From Isoalcanivorax pacificus W11-5 (GTDB lineage: Bacteria; Pseudomonadota; Gammaproteobacteria; Pseudomonadales; Alcanivoracaceae): a stretch of DNA of 64,000 nucleotides. Location: positions 3,984,994 to 4,048,993 of the forward strand of contig NZ_CP004387.1 in assembly GCF_000299335.2 (NCBI RefSeq), read 5' to 3'. The notes under the pieces are model-generated. The model was not told the DNA's origin. It saw nothing but the letters and a program-made list of their open reading frames with translations, and searched no databases. The position numbers and the translations under genes were made by a program. Each line of letters starts with the position of its first letter. The first letter of the stretch is position 1. Below are positions 56,269-64,000 of the stretch, one piece after another.

Positions 56269-57615
56269 TCATATGCCCAGCAGCACCGTCGCCAGCCCGA
56301 AGTAAATCAGCACGCCGCTGACGTCAGCGAGGGTAGTGATCAGCGGCGTGCTCGCCGTCGCCGGGTCGAATTTCAGTTTATCCAGCAGGAACGGCAGCCC
56401 CATGCCGATCAGGCTGCCGATCATCACCACCAGCATCATGGTCAGCGCCACCACGGCGGCGATCTCCGGGCCGGCGCGGAAGACACCGACCACCATCACG
56501 GCCGCCGCCATGGTCAGGCCCAGCGCGCCGGCCACGAGGATTTCCCGTCCAAGCAGCTTTGCCCAGTCACGCGCCGACACATCGCCGGTGGCCAGGCCGC
56601 GCACCATCAGCGTGGCGGACTGGGCGCCGGCGTTACCGGCGCTGGCCACCAGCAGCGGCATGAAGAACAGCAGCGCGATATGGGCAGAAATGGTCTGTTC
56701 AAAAAATGCGATGCCGGCGCCGGTGAAAATATTCGCGAACACCAGCACCACCAGCCAGTGCACGCGGGAACGGTACAGGGAGAGCGGCGACGCCTCGCGG
56801 AAGCTGGCGTCGAGCTTGCCCACCGTCGCGCCCTTGTGCATGTCCTCGGTGGCTTCGGCTTCGGCCACGTCCATGGCGTCGTCGTAGGTGACAATACCGA
56901 CCAGCTTGCCGCCGCTGTTGAGGATCGGCAGCGCCAGCAGGTCGTAGCGGGAGATCAGGCGGGCCACTTCTTCCTGCGAGGTGGAGACATCCGCCGACAC
57001 CACTTCGCGCTCCATCAGGTCGTCCACCCTGGACGAGGGCACGGCCAGGATCAGTTCGCGCAGCGAGATGACGCCCTTGAGGCGATGGTCTTTGTCGACC
57101 ACGAACGCCTGATAGATGGTTTCCTTGTCCGGCGCGGTCAGGCGCAGGGTTTCCAGTGCCTCGGCAACGGTCAGGCCATTCGGCACGGCGGCGTAATCGG
57201 ACGTCATCACGGCACCGGCGGTGCCTTCTTCATAGCTGGCCAGGCGGCGCAGGTCTTCGCGTTCTTCGCGCGCCAGGCGCGTGAACAGCAGCCGGCGCAC
57301 GCCTTCGTCGAGCACGTTGAACAGGTCGGCCCGTTCATCGGCGGGCATGGCGGTGACCAGCTCGGCCAGCACAGCCGGCGGCAGACGGGAAGCGAGCTGT
57401 TGCTGCACCGGCAGCGGCAGATAGCCGAAGGTGTCCGCGCGGCGCTCCAGTGGCAGCGCCATCAGCAGTTCGATTTCCAGCTCGGGCTGGCGGACGTTTT
57501 CAATAAAGTCCGCCATGTCGGCCGGGTTCAGTTCGGCGACACGCTGCGCTATGGCGTCACGGTCATCACGGGCGATGGCCGCTTCCAGAGCACGGGCAAG
57601 GTCTTCAAAGGTCAT
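56269..57615 (-). CDS. mgtE: MgtE-type magnesium transporter
   Basis: 448 residues from the ATG at 57615 (GGGAGG site 6 bases before). The N-terminal helical MgtE-N domain (~1-130; ALPLERRADTFGYLP), two CBS domains (~130-255; LMEREVVSADVSTSQEEVARL) and five membrane helices (~275-448; FFMPLLVASAGNAGAQSATLMVRG, in parts) follow in the family order. The pore motif ASAGNAGAQ is intact. A Mg2+/Co2+ channel gated by cytosolic Mg. The 232 bases upstream (57616-57847) show no recognisable Mg riboswitch. Confidence 0.94.
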   Translation of the reverse strand: MTFEDLARALEAAIARDDRDAIAQRVAELNPADMADFIENVRQPELEIELLMALPLERRADTFGYLPLPVQQQLASRLPPAVLAELVTAMPADERADLFNVLDEGVRRLLFTRLAREEREDLRRLASYEEGTAGAVMTSDYAAVPNGLTVAEALETLRLTAPDKETIYQAFVVDKDHRLKGVISLRELILAVPSSRVDDLMEREVVSADVSTSQEEVARLISRYDLLALPILNSGGKLVGIVTYDDAMDVAEAEATEDMHKGATVGKLDASFREASPLSLYRSRVHWLVVLVFANIFTGAGIAFFEQTISAHIALLFFMPLLVASAGNAGAQSATLMVRGLATGDVSARDWAKLLGREILVAGALGLTMAAAVMVVGVFRAGPEIAAVVALTMMLVVMIGSLIGMGLPFLLDKLKFDPATASTPLITTLADVSGVLIYFGLATVLLGI

Positions 57616-57847
57616 GGCTTGCCTCCCTGTCACGCTGCGGAAAAGAGCGTGCGGGCAAGCCTCAGGTCAGGTCAGCGAGGCAGGAAAGACGCACGCACCG
57701 CGGCAGCGCGGATTGCGTTGATCAGGATGTAAGGTCGACTGGACGGGTCCATAAGTCTGCGTATTCAGCTTGGGCGCGCGAACATTAATCGAGAACCGGC
57801 GGGCGGGCAACCGCGCCGGGGAGGAATTGAGGAATTTTTGCCTTCGG

Positions 57848-59272
57848 CTATTCGCCTGCCACCGGACGGGCGATGCGTTCAATCACCGGATCATCCAGAT
57901 CCCAGCCGCCACCGATGGCGCCGGCCAGTTCCACCGTCGCCTGCAACTGCTCGCTGGTCATCCCCAGGCGGGTACGGCGGGCATCCAGGGTCAGGTTCTG
58001 GGCGGTGGCCAGTTCCAGGAAGCTGACCATGCCGGCGCGGTAGCGGTTGTTGATGACGCGTTCGTTTTCTTCCGCCAGTGCCACCAGTGCATCCTGCTGT
58101 GCGGCTTTTTCATTCAGCACCTGGATCGTGGCCAACGCATTTTCCACGTCGCGCAGGCTGTCGAGCACGGTCTGGCGGTAGTTCGCCACCTGCTCGTCGT
58201 ATTGTGCCTCGGCCAGGTCGCGGGTGGCGCGGCGGCGGCCACCGTCGAACAGCGTCAGGGCCAGTGACGGACCGACTGACCAGACCCGTTGCGGCGCATC
58301 GAACAGCCCGGAAAAGGTATCGTCCTGCACGGCGCCGAAGGCACTCAGCGACAGCGTCGGCAACCAGGCGGTCTGCGCCACGCCGATGCGCGCGTTGGCG
58401 GCGGCCACACCGCGCTCGGCCACCACCACGTCCGGCCGACGGGCAATCAGCACCGACGGCAGCGTGGCCGGCAGCACAGGCAGGGCCGGCAGCTCATCGC
58501 TGGCAGGCAGGCCGAATGCCGACGGCGCCACGCCCAGCAGGGCGGCCAGGGCGTTTTCTTCCAGCGCGCGCTGTTGATCGAGGTCGTACAGTTGCGTGCG
58601 CAGGGACTGGCGCTGGGTTTCTGCCTGGATCACATCGGACCGGGACACGATGCCGGCGTTGTACTGGTTGCGCGTCAGTTCGGCGGAGCGGTCGAAGGCG
58701 ACCATGCTCTGTTCGAGAATGTCGCGCTGGCGGTCCAGCGCGCGCAGGCGGATATAGCCCTGTGCCACGGCGATCTGCAGGGTCAGCCGCACACCGGCGA
58801 TATCGGCAGCGCTGGCCGCCAGTGCGGCGCGGTCGGCTTCCACCTGCCGGCGTACCCGGCCCCACAGGTCCGGCGCCCAGCTCAGGTCGAGGCGGCCGCT
58901 GAACAGTTCGGTGGTGGCCGTGTTATTGCCGCCGCTGCGGGTGGCATTCACCGAGGCACCCAGCTCCGGGCTGTAGTCACCGCGCGACAGCCGCCACTGC
59001 GCTTCGGCAGCACGAAAGCGCGCTTCCGCCTGCGCCAGCGTCTGGCTGGCCTGGTCCGCTTCGCGGATCAGGTAGGTGAGCGTCGGATCATTGAAGGCTT
59101 CCCACCAGGTGCCCTGCGCCATCCAGGGTTGTGCCGGCATGGTCTGCCAGCCGTCCTGGTACTGGAACTGCGCCGGCAGGGCCGTCTCCGGCGTGTGGTA
59201 ATCCGGGCCGACCGTGCAGCCCGCAGCAAGCAGCAGGCCGGTCAGGCAGAGCGAGAGGGTTTTCGTGTTCAT
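57848..59272 (-). CDS. Outer-membrane efflux lipoprotein (NodT/OprM-like)
   Basis: 474 residues with lipobox LAAGC (Cys19) and the family opening CTVGPDYHTPETALPAQF. Two OEP repeats follow (helical EAEARFRAAEAQWRLSRG region and the C-terminal NRYRAGMVSFLELATAQ). It provides the outer-membrane exit of the RND pump. It overlaps muxC by 4 bases and is the last gene of the operon, like opmB in MuxABC-OpmB. Confidence 0.92.
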   Translation of the reverse strand: MNTKTLSLCLTGLLLAAGCTVGPDYHTPETALPAQFQYQDGWQTMPAQPWMAQGTWWEAFNDPTLTYLIREADQASQTLAQAEARFRAAEAQWRLSRGDYSPELGASVNATRSGGNNTATTELFSGRLDLSWAPDLWGRVRRQVEADRAALAASAADIAGVRLTLQIAVAQGYIRLRALDRQRDILEQSMVAFDRSAELTRNQYNAGIVSRSDVIQAETQRQSLRTQLYDLDQQRALEENALAALLGVAPSAFGLPASDELPALPVLPATLPSVLIARRPDVVVAERGVAAANARIGVAQTAWLPTLSLSAFGAVQDDTFSGLFDAPQRVWSVGPSLALTLFDGGRRRATRDLAEAQYDEQVANYRQTVLDSLRDVENALATIQVLNEKAAQQDALVALAEENERVINNRYRAGMVSFLELATAQNLTLDARRTRLGMTSEQLQATVELAGAIGGGWDLDDPVIERIARPVAGE

Positions 59273-62200
59273 GCGACAGGCTCCGCAGTCACCGCGCGAC
59301 GGCGCAGGGTGCGCTGGCGCAGTGTTTCCAGATACAGGTAAATCACCGGTGTGGTGTACAGCGTCAACAACTGGCTGAACGCCAGGCCGCCCATAATGGT
59401 GATGCCCAGCGGCTGGCGCAGTTCCGAGCCTTCGCCAAAGCCGAACACCAGCGGCAGCGCGCCGAGCAGGCCGGCCAGGTTGGTCATCAGGATCGGCCGC
59501 AGCCGCAGCAGCGCGGCGCGGCGAATCGCCGCCAGCGGCGCCAGGCCGTCGCGGCGCTGGGCTTCCAGTGCAAAGTCGATCATCAGGATGGCGTTCTTCA
59601 TCACGATGCCGATCAGCAGGAACAGCCCCAGCAGCGCGATCAGGCTGAAGGGCGTATCGCTGATGCGCAGCGCCAGCAACGCACCGACCCCTGCAGACGG
59701 CAGTGTGGAAAGAATCGTCAGCGGGTGCAGGGTGCTCTCGTAGAGCATGCCGAGCACCATGTACACCGCCATCAGCACGGCCAGGATCAACAGCGGCTGG
59801 CTGAGGTTGCCTTCGAAATTCGGGCGCCCGGAGCCGGGCCCGGCGTAGACGCTGGTCGGCAGCATGATGTCGTTGAGCGCGCGCTCGATGGCGGCTTCGG
59901 CTTCCAGCGGCGTGACGCCCTCCGCCAGCCCGTAGCCCACGCCCACCGAGGCAAACTGTGCATCGTGACGAATGCGGTCGTTGGTCAGGCCGTAATCCCA
60001 GGTGGCGAAGGTGGACAGCGGCACGCGCGCACCGTCGCTGGTCAGTACTTCCAGTTGCTCCAGCACCGCCGGCTGTTCGGTATAGCGCGGCAACAGTTCC
60101 ATCACCACGCGATACTGGTTCAGTTCGTCGTACAGCGTGGCCACCTGGCGTTGTGAAAATGAATTGTTCAGCACCGAGGCAATGGTGGCCATGTCCACGC
60201 CGCGCAGGCGCGCCGCTTCGCGGTCGATATCCAGCACCACCTGCTGGGCCTCCTCATTGCCGGCCTCGTCCACGTCCACCAGTTCGGGCAATTTCTGCAT
60301 CGCTTCGGCGGCGCGGCGTGACCAGATATCCAGCAATTCCAGTGAATCGGAGCGCAGCACCAGTTCGTAATCGCTGCGGCTGAAGGGTGAGGACAGGTGA
60401 ATGTCCTGGTCCACCATCAGAAACATGCGCCCGCCCGGCACCAGCGGCGTTTTGTCACGCAACCGGTTGACCACGTCCTGCGCGGACACACCGCGCTCGG
60501 CCAGCGGTTTCAGGTTGATGGTGAGCTGCGCGTTGGTGAGGCCGCCGTCGCCACCGCTGGTGCCGGTGACATCCTGCACCGCCGGGTCCGCCAGGATCAG
60601 TTGCCGGAACACTTCGATCTTCGGCTGCATCAACTGGAACGAGAAACCGTCATCGCCGCGCACGAAGCCGCGAATCTGGCCGGTGTCCTGCGCCGGCAGC
60701 GTGGTCTTGGGAATCGCGACATACAGATAGCCATTGATGCCCACCACCACGGCCAGCGTCAGCAAGGTCGCCAGCCGGTGTTTCAGTGCCCAGTCGAGGC
60801 TGCCGGCGTAGGCCTGTTGCAGTGATGCAAACGCCGCCTCGCTGTAGCGCGCCAGCGCCGACGGCGCGGCGGCGGTTTTTTCCCGCAACCAGAGCGCGCA
60901 CAGGCTTGGCGTGAGGGTCAGCGACACCAGCAGCGAAATCAGCATCGCTGCCGCCAGCGTGATGGAAAACTCGCGGAACAGCCGCTCGACGATACCGCCC
61001 ATGAACAGGATCGAGACAAACACCACCACCAGCGCCAGGTTCATCGCCAGCAGGGTGAAACCCACTTCGCCCGCGCCCTTGATGGCGGCCTGGAACGGCG
61101 GCAGGCCGTCCTCGATATGCCGTTCGATGTTTTCCAGCACCACGATGGCATCGTCCACCACCAGCCCGGCGGCGATGATCAGCGCCATCAGCGACAGGTT
61201 GTTGAGTGAGAAGCCATAGAAGTACATGACGATAAAGGCGCCGATCAGCGACACCGGAATCGCCACCGTGGGGATCAGCGCGGTGCGCGCGCTGCCGAGA
61301 AACAGCCATACCACCAGCACCACCAGGGCCACGGCAATCAACAGGGTCACCTGCGCTTCGCGCAGCGTGGCACGGATGCCTGGCGAGCGGTCCATCACCA
61401 CCGTCAGTTCGCTGTCCGCCGGCATCAGCGCGCGCAGGCCCGGCAACTGTTCGCGGATGGCATCAATGGTGTCGACGATGTTGGCGCCGGGCTGGCGGCT
61501 GACCATCACGATCACCGCCGGCCGGTCGTTGTGGAAGCCGCTGCTGTAACGGTTTTCCACCGAGTCGGTGACCAGGGCCACATCCTGCAGCCGTACCACG
61601 GCGCCGTCCTGGTGGCGGATCACCAGTTTCTGGAATTCGCTCGCCTTGCGCAGGCTGTCGCTGGTGCGCACTTCCCAGCGGTGCGTGTCGTTTTCCACTA
61701 CCCCCAATGGGCGCAGCGCGTTCGCGTCACTGATCGCGTTGCGCACATCATCCAGTGCAATGCCGTAGTGCAACAGCGCGGCGGGGTCGAGTTGCACGCG
61801 CACGGCGGGCAATGAGGCGCCACTGACGCTGACCTCGCCGACACCGCTCACCTGCGACAGCTTCTGCGCCAGAATTGTCGCCGCAGCGTCGTACAGTTCA
61901 CTCGGTGCGAGGTTCGGTGACGACAGCGCCAGCCCCATCACCGGCGCCTGGGAGGGATTGATTTTCCGGTATTGCGGATTGCCCGGCATGCCGGAGGGCA
62001 ACTGGCTGCGTGCGGCATTGATGGCTGCCTGCACATCGCGCGCGGCATCGTTGAGATTGCGGCCGAGTTCGAACTGCAACACGATCTGCGTCGACCCCTG
62101 ATTGCTGGATGAGGTGATCGCCGTAATGCCTGCGATACTGCCCAGCGCACGTTCCAGCGGCGTCGCCACCGTCGCGGCCATGCTCTCCGGGCTGGCACCG

Positions 62201-62355
62201 GGCAGGCTCGCGGTCACCGTGATAATCGGGAAATCGATCTGCGGCAGCGGTGCCACCGGCAACAACCGCCAGGCCAGCAGGCCGGACAACACCACCGCCA
62301 CCGCCATCAAGGCGGTGGCAATGGGCCGCTGGATAAACAGCCGCGCCGGATTCAT
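59269..62355 (-). CDS. muxC: RND efflux permease, MdtC/MuxC type
   Basis: 1028 residues, full RND length with 12 membrane helices in two halves. It opens NPARLFIQRPIATALMAVAVV, as in MdtC-like pumps. Proton-relay Asp pair in VVDDAIVVLENIERH and large periplasmic loops are present; the second half has GVGALLALRISDTPFSLIALLGLF. It pairs with the upstream permease as a heterotrimer, as MdtB and MdtC do. Overlaps of 4 bases on both sides show tight coupling. Confidence 0.93.
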   Translation of the reverse strand: MNPARLFIQRPIATALMAVAVVLSGLLAWRLLPVAPLPQIDFPIITVTASLPGASPESMAATVATPLERALGSIAGITAITSSSNQGSTQIVLQFELGRNLNDAARDVQAAINAARSQLPSGMPGNPQYRKINPSQAPVMGLALSSPNLAPSELYDAAATILAQKLSQVSGVGEVSVSGASLPAVRVQLDPAALLHYGIALDDVRNAISDANALRPLGVVENDTHRWEVRTSDSLRKASEFQKLVIRHQDGAVVRLQDVALVTDSVENRYSSGFHNDRPAVIVMVSRQPGANIVDTIDAIREQLPGLRALMPADSELTVVMDRSPGIRATLREAQVTLLIAVALVVLVVWLFLGSARTALIPTVAIPVSLIGAFIVMYFYGFSLNNLSLMALIIAAGLVVDDAIVVLENIERHIEDGLPPFQAAIKGAGEVGFTLLAMNLALVVVFVSILFMGGIVERLFREFSITLAAAMLISLLVSLTLTPSLCALWLREKTAAAPSALARYSEAAFASLQQAYAGSLDWALKHRLATLLTLAVVVGINGYLYVAIPKTTLPAQDTGQIRGFVRGDDGFSFQLMQPKIEVFRQLILADPAVQDVTGTSGGDGGLTNAQLTINLKPLAERGVSAQDVVNRLRDKTPLVPGGRMFLMVDQDIHLSSPFSRSDYELVLRSDSLELLDIWSRRAAEAMQKLPELVDVDEAGNEEAQQVVLDIDREAARLRGVDMATIASVLNNSFSQRQVATLYDELNQYRVVMELLPRYTEQPAVLEQLEVLTSDGARVPLSTFATWDYGLTNDRIRHDAQFASVGVGYGLAEGVTPLEAEAAIERALNDIMLPTSVYAGPGSGRPNFEGNLSQPLLILAVLMAVYMVLGMLYESTLHPLTILSTLPSAGVGALLALRISDTPFSLIALLGLFLLIGIVMKNAILMIDFALEAQRRDGLAPLAAIRRAALLRLRPILMTNLAGLLGALPLVFGFGEGSELRQPLGITIMGGLAFSQLLTLYTTPVIYLYLETLRQRTLRRRAVTAEPVA

Positions 62356-64000
62356 GAGGGGGCCACGGCCTCTTCGGTGCCGGCCCCGCGACGGCGGGTC
62401 AGGCGATCAAAAAACAGATACACCACAGGGGTCGTGAACAGCGTCAGCACCTGGCTCACCAGCAGGCCGCCGACCATCACCAGCCCCAGCGGCTGGCGCA
62501 GCTCTGCACCGGAACCGCTGGCGAGCATCAGCGGCACGGCGCCGAACAGCGCGGCAAGTGTGGTCATCAGGATCGGCCGGAAACGCAGCATGGCGGCGCG
62601 GTGAATGGCCTCGCGCGGCGCCATGCCCAGGTTGCGCTGCGCATCCAGGGCGAAATCCACCATCATGATGCCGTTCTTTTTCACCAGGCCAATCAACAGC
62701 ACCACACCGATCACCGCAATCAGGTCCAGCGAGCGGCCGGTCAGCAACAGCGCCAGCAGCGCGCCGACAGTGGCCGACGGCAGCGTGGACAGAATCGTGA
62801 TCGGGTGGATGGTGCTCTCGTACAGCACGCCGAGCACGATATACATGGTCAGGATCGCGGCCAGGATCAGCCACAGCGTGTTCGACAGTGAGGCGCGGAA
62901 AGCCTCCGCCGCACCCTGGAAACGGCTTTCGACTTCCGCCGGCAGCTCGATCTCTGCCTGCACCCGTTCGATGGCTTTTACCGCACTGCCGAGCGATGCA
63001 TCCGGCCCGAGATTGAACGAGATCGTCGCCGCCGGAAATTGCCCCTGATGGTTGATCAGCAACGCCGCGGGCCGTTGCGTCACCCGCGCCACACTGGCGA
63101 GCGGTACCGGCCTGCCGGCGGCGGTCGGCACGTAGGTGGTCTGCAATGCCGCCAGCCCCTGCGCATGTGCCGGGTCCACTTCCAGGATCACGCGGTACTG
63201 GTTGGCCTGGGTGAACAGCGTGGCGATCTGGCGTTGGCCAAAGGCATTCTGCAACGCGCTGGCAATCGCCGACACGCTCACACCCAGGCGCGCCGCCGCA
63301 TCGCGGTCGATATCCACGTACGCCTGCCGGCCACCGTATTGCAGGTCGGACGCCACATCGACCAACTCCGGCTGCTGTTGCAGTGCTTCGATCAGGATCG
63401 GCACCCATTCTTCCAGCGTGGCGCTTTCCGGGGTGGTCAGCGTGAACTGGTATTGCGTGCGGCTGACACGGTCTTCGATGCTCAGTTCCTGCACCGGCTG
63501 GAACCAGGCACTGATGCCGTCCACGGTCGCCGCCCGTTCACGCAGGCGGTCCATCACCGTGAACGCGGTTTCACTGCGCTCCGCGTGTGGCGGCAGGTTG
63601 ATCAGCATGCGGCCGCTGTTGAGCGTGGTGTTGGTGCCGTCGACGCCGATAAACGACGACAGGCTGGTCACGCCGGGGTCTTCCAGCAGCGCCGCCGCCA
63701 GCGCCTGCTGCCGCTCGGCCATGCGGGTGAAGGACGTCGTCTGCGCGCTTTCGGTCACCACCTGGATGACGCCGCTGTCCTGCACCGGGAAGAAATCCTT
63801 GTGCACCAGCAGATACAGCACGGCGGTCAGCACGATGGTGCCGAGCATCACCGCCATCGCCAGCGGTTGCCGCGCCAGCACCCAGTCCAGTGCTTCACCA
63901 TAGCGACGGATGATGCGGTTCATCAGGCCGGGGTCGTCGTCATCATGGCGCGGCGGCTCATCCAGCATGCGCGCGCTCATCATCGGTGTCAGCGTCAGTG
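62352..64000 (-). CDS. muxB: RND efflux permease, MdtB/MuxB type (5' part outside window)
   Basis: The frame is open to the window edge; only about the C-terminal 549 residues are seen. At the edge it reads LTLTPMMSARMLDEP, the RND loop after helix 6. Then come the second periplasmic part (FFPVQDSGVIQVVTESAQT) and helices 7-12 (ESTIHPITILSTLPSATVGA, then IGVVLLIGLVKKNGIMMVDFAL). The membrane-fusion protein gene (muxA-like) should lie beyond the window. Confidence 0.93.
   Translation of the reverse strand, partial: LTLTPMMSARMLDEPPRHDDDDPGLMNRIIRRYGEALDWVLARQPLAMAVMLGTIVLTAVLYLLVHKDFFPVQDSGVIQVVTESAQTTSFTRMAERQQALAAALLEDPGVTSLSSFIGVDGTNTTLNSGRMLINLPPHAERSETAFTVMDRLRERAATVDGISAWFQPVQELSIEDRVSRTQYQFTLTTPESATLEEWVPILIEALQQQPELVDVASDLQYGGRQAYVDIDRDAAARLGVSVSAIASALQNAFGQRQIATLFTQANQYRVILEVDPAHAQGLAALQTTYVPTAAGRPVPLASVARVTQRPAALLINHQGQFPAATISFNLGPDASLGSAVKAIERVQAEIELPAEVESRFQGAAEAFRASLSNTLWLILAAILTMYIVLGVLYESTIHPITILSTLPSATVGALLALLLTGRSLDLIAVIGVVLLIGLVKKNGIMMVDFALDAQRNLGMAPREAIHRAAMLRFRPILMTTLAALFGAVPLMLASGSGAELRQPLGLVMVGGLLVSQVLTLFTTPVVYLFFDRLTRRRGAGTEEAVAPS

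Noticed and set aside
57616..57847. Magnesium riboswitch before mgtE
   Set aside because: Searched by eye for conserved leader stems; none matched a known M-box layout, and mgtE has an ordinary ribosome site.

Overview
The window looks like a chromosome segment of a GC-rich marine gammaproteobacterium, most likely an Alcanivorax relative (Alcanivoracaceae). This is inferred from gene content and order, not from a search. The order pyrC'-pyrB-pyrR-ruvX-yqgE-tonB-gshB, divergent from pilG-pilH-pilI-pilJ-pilK-chpA-chpB-chpC, is the arrangement known from Pseudomonas aeruginosa. The blocks pilT-pilU and yggS-proC-yggT-yggU are also typical of this group.

Layout. 1-4140 (minus): envelope-type and unknown genes, namely a lipoprotein with S-layer-homology-like repeats (cut by the window edge), a TraF-like beta-barrel, and a three-gene operon of unknown proteins. 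4326-19927 (minus): the complete Pil-Chp chemosensory cluster that controls type IV pili. Its distal end runs on into a metallo-beta-lactamase-fold hydrolase, an LpxL-type acyltransferase and a cytochrome b561 instead of chpD and chpE. A 153-bp TA-flanked inverted-repeat element sits exactly at the pilI stop codon. 20157-26035 (plus): glutathione synthesis, a TonB-family protein, YqgE, RuvX and the pyrimidine genes, including a dihydroorotase-like PyrC' that has lost its metal ligands. 26291-28662 (plus): a SulP anion transporter and a tandem universal stress protein.

28847-38000 is accessory DNA of clearly lower GC. It starts with an IS3-type OrfA lying between 55-bp direct repeats, without OrfB. 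A putative toxin locus follows on the minus strand: a small secreted protein, a 2408-residue SpvB/FG-GAP/RHS protein with a Sec signal peptide, and a 105-residue gene starting 12 bases after it that is the natural immunity candidate. A sulfotransferase gene follows whose two ends differ sharply in base composition, so the island edge may lie inside it. The RHS locus is the most interesting part of the window. Its beta-propeller is built from seven calcium-loop repeats that each carry a pair of cysteines, and it ends in a small His-rich tip that may be the toxic domain.

38763-45840: a DUF4136 lipoprotein, a DUF1653 protein, a LysR regulator divergent from a glutathionyl-hydroquinone reductase and a pirin, a nitronate monooxygenase, and the retraction ATPases PilU and PilT. 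46011-50825: yggS-proC-yggT-yggU, with uvrD convergent to them; proC seems to carry a frameshift near its end. 51110-57615: a membrane PAS-GGDEF-EAL protein, a higBA toxin-antitoxin pair with a near-leaderless promoter, a flavodoxin-like reductase divergent from a LysR regulator, and MgtE. 57848-64000 (minus): the distal part of an MdtABC/MuxABC-type RND efflux operon that runs off the window.

No tRNA, rRNA or CRISPR array was recognised.
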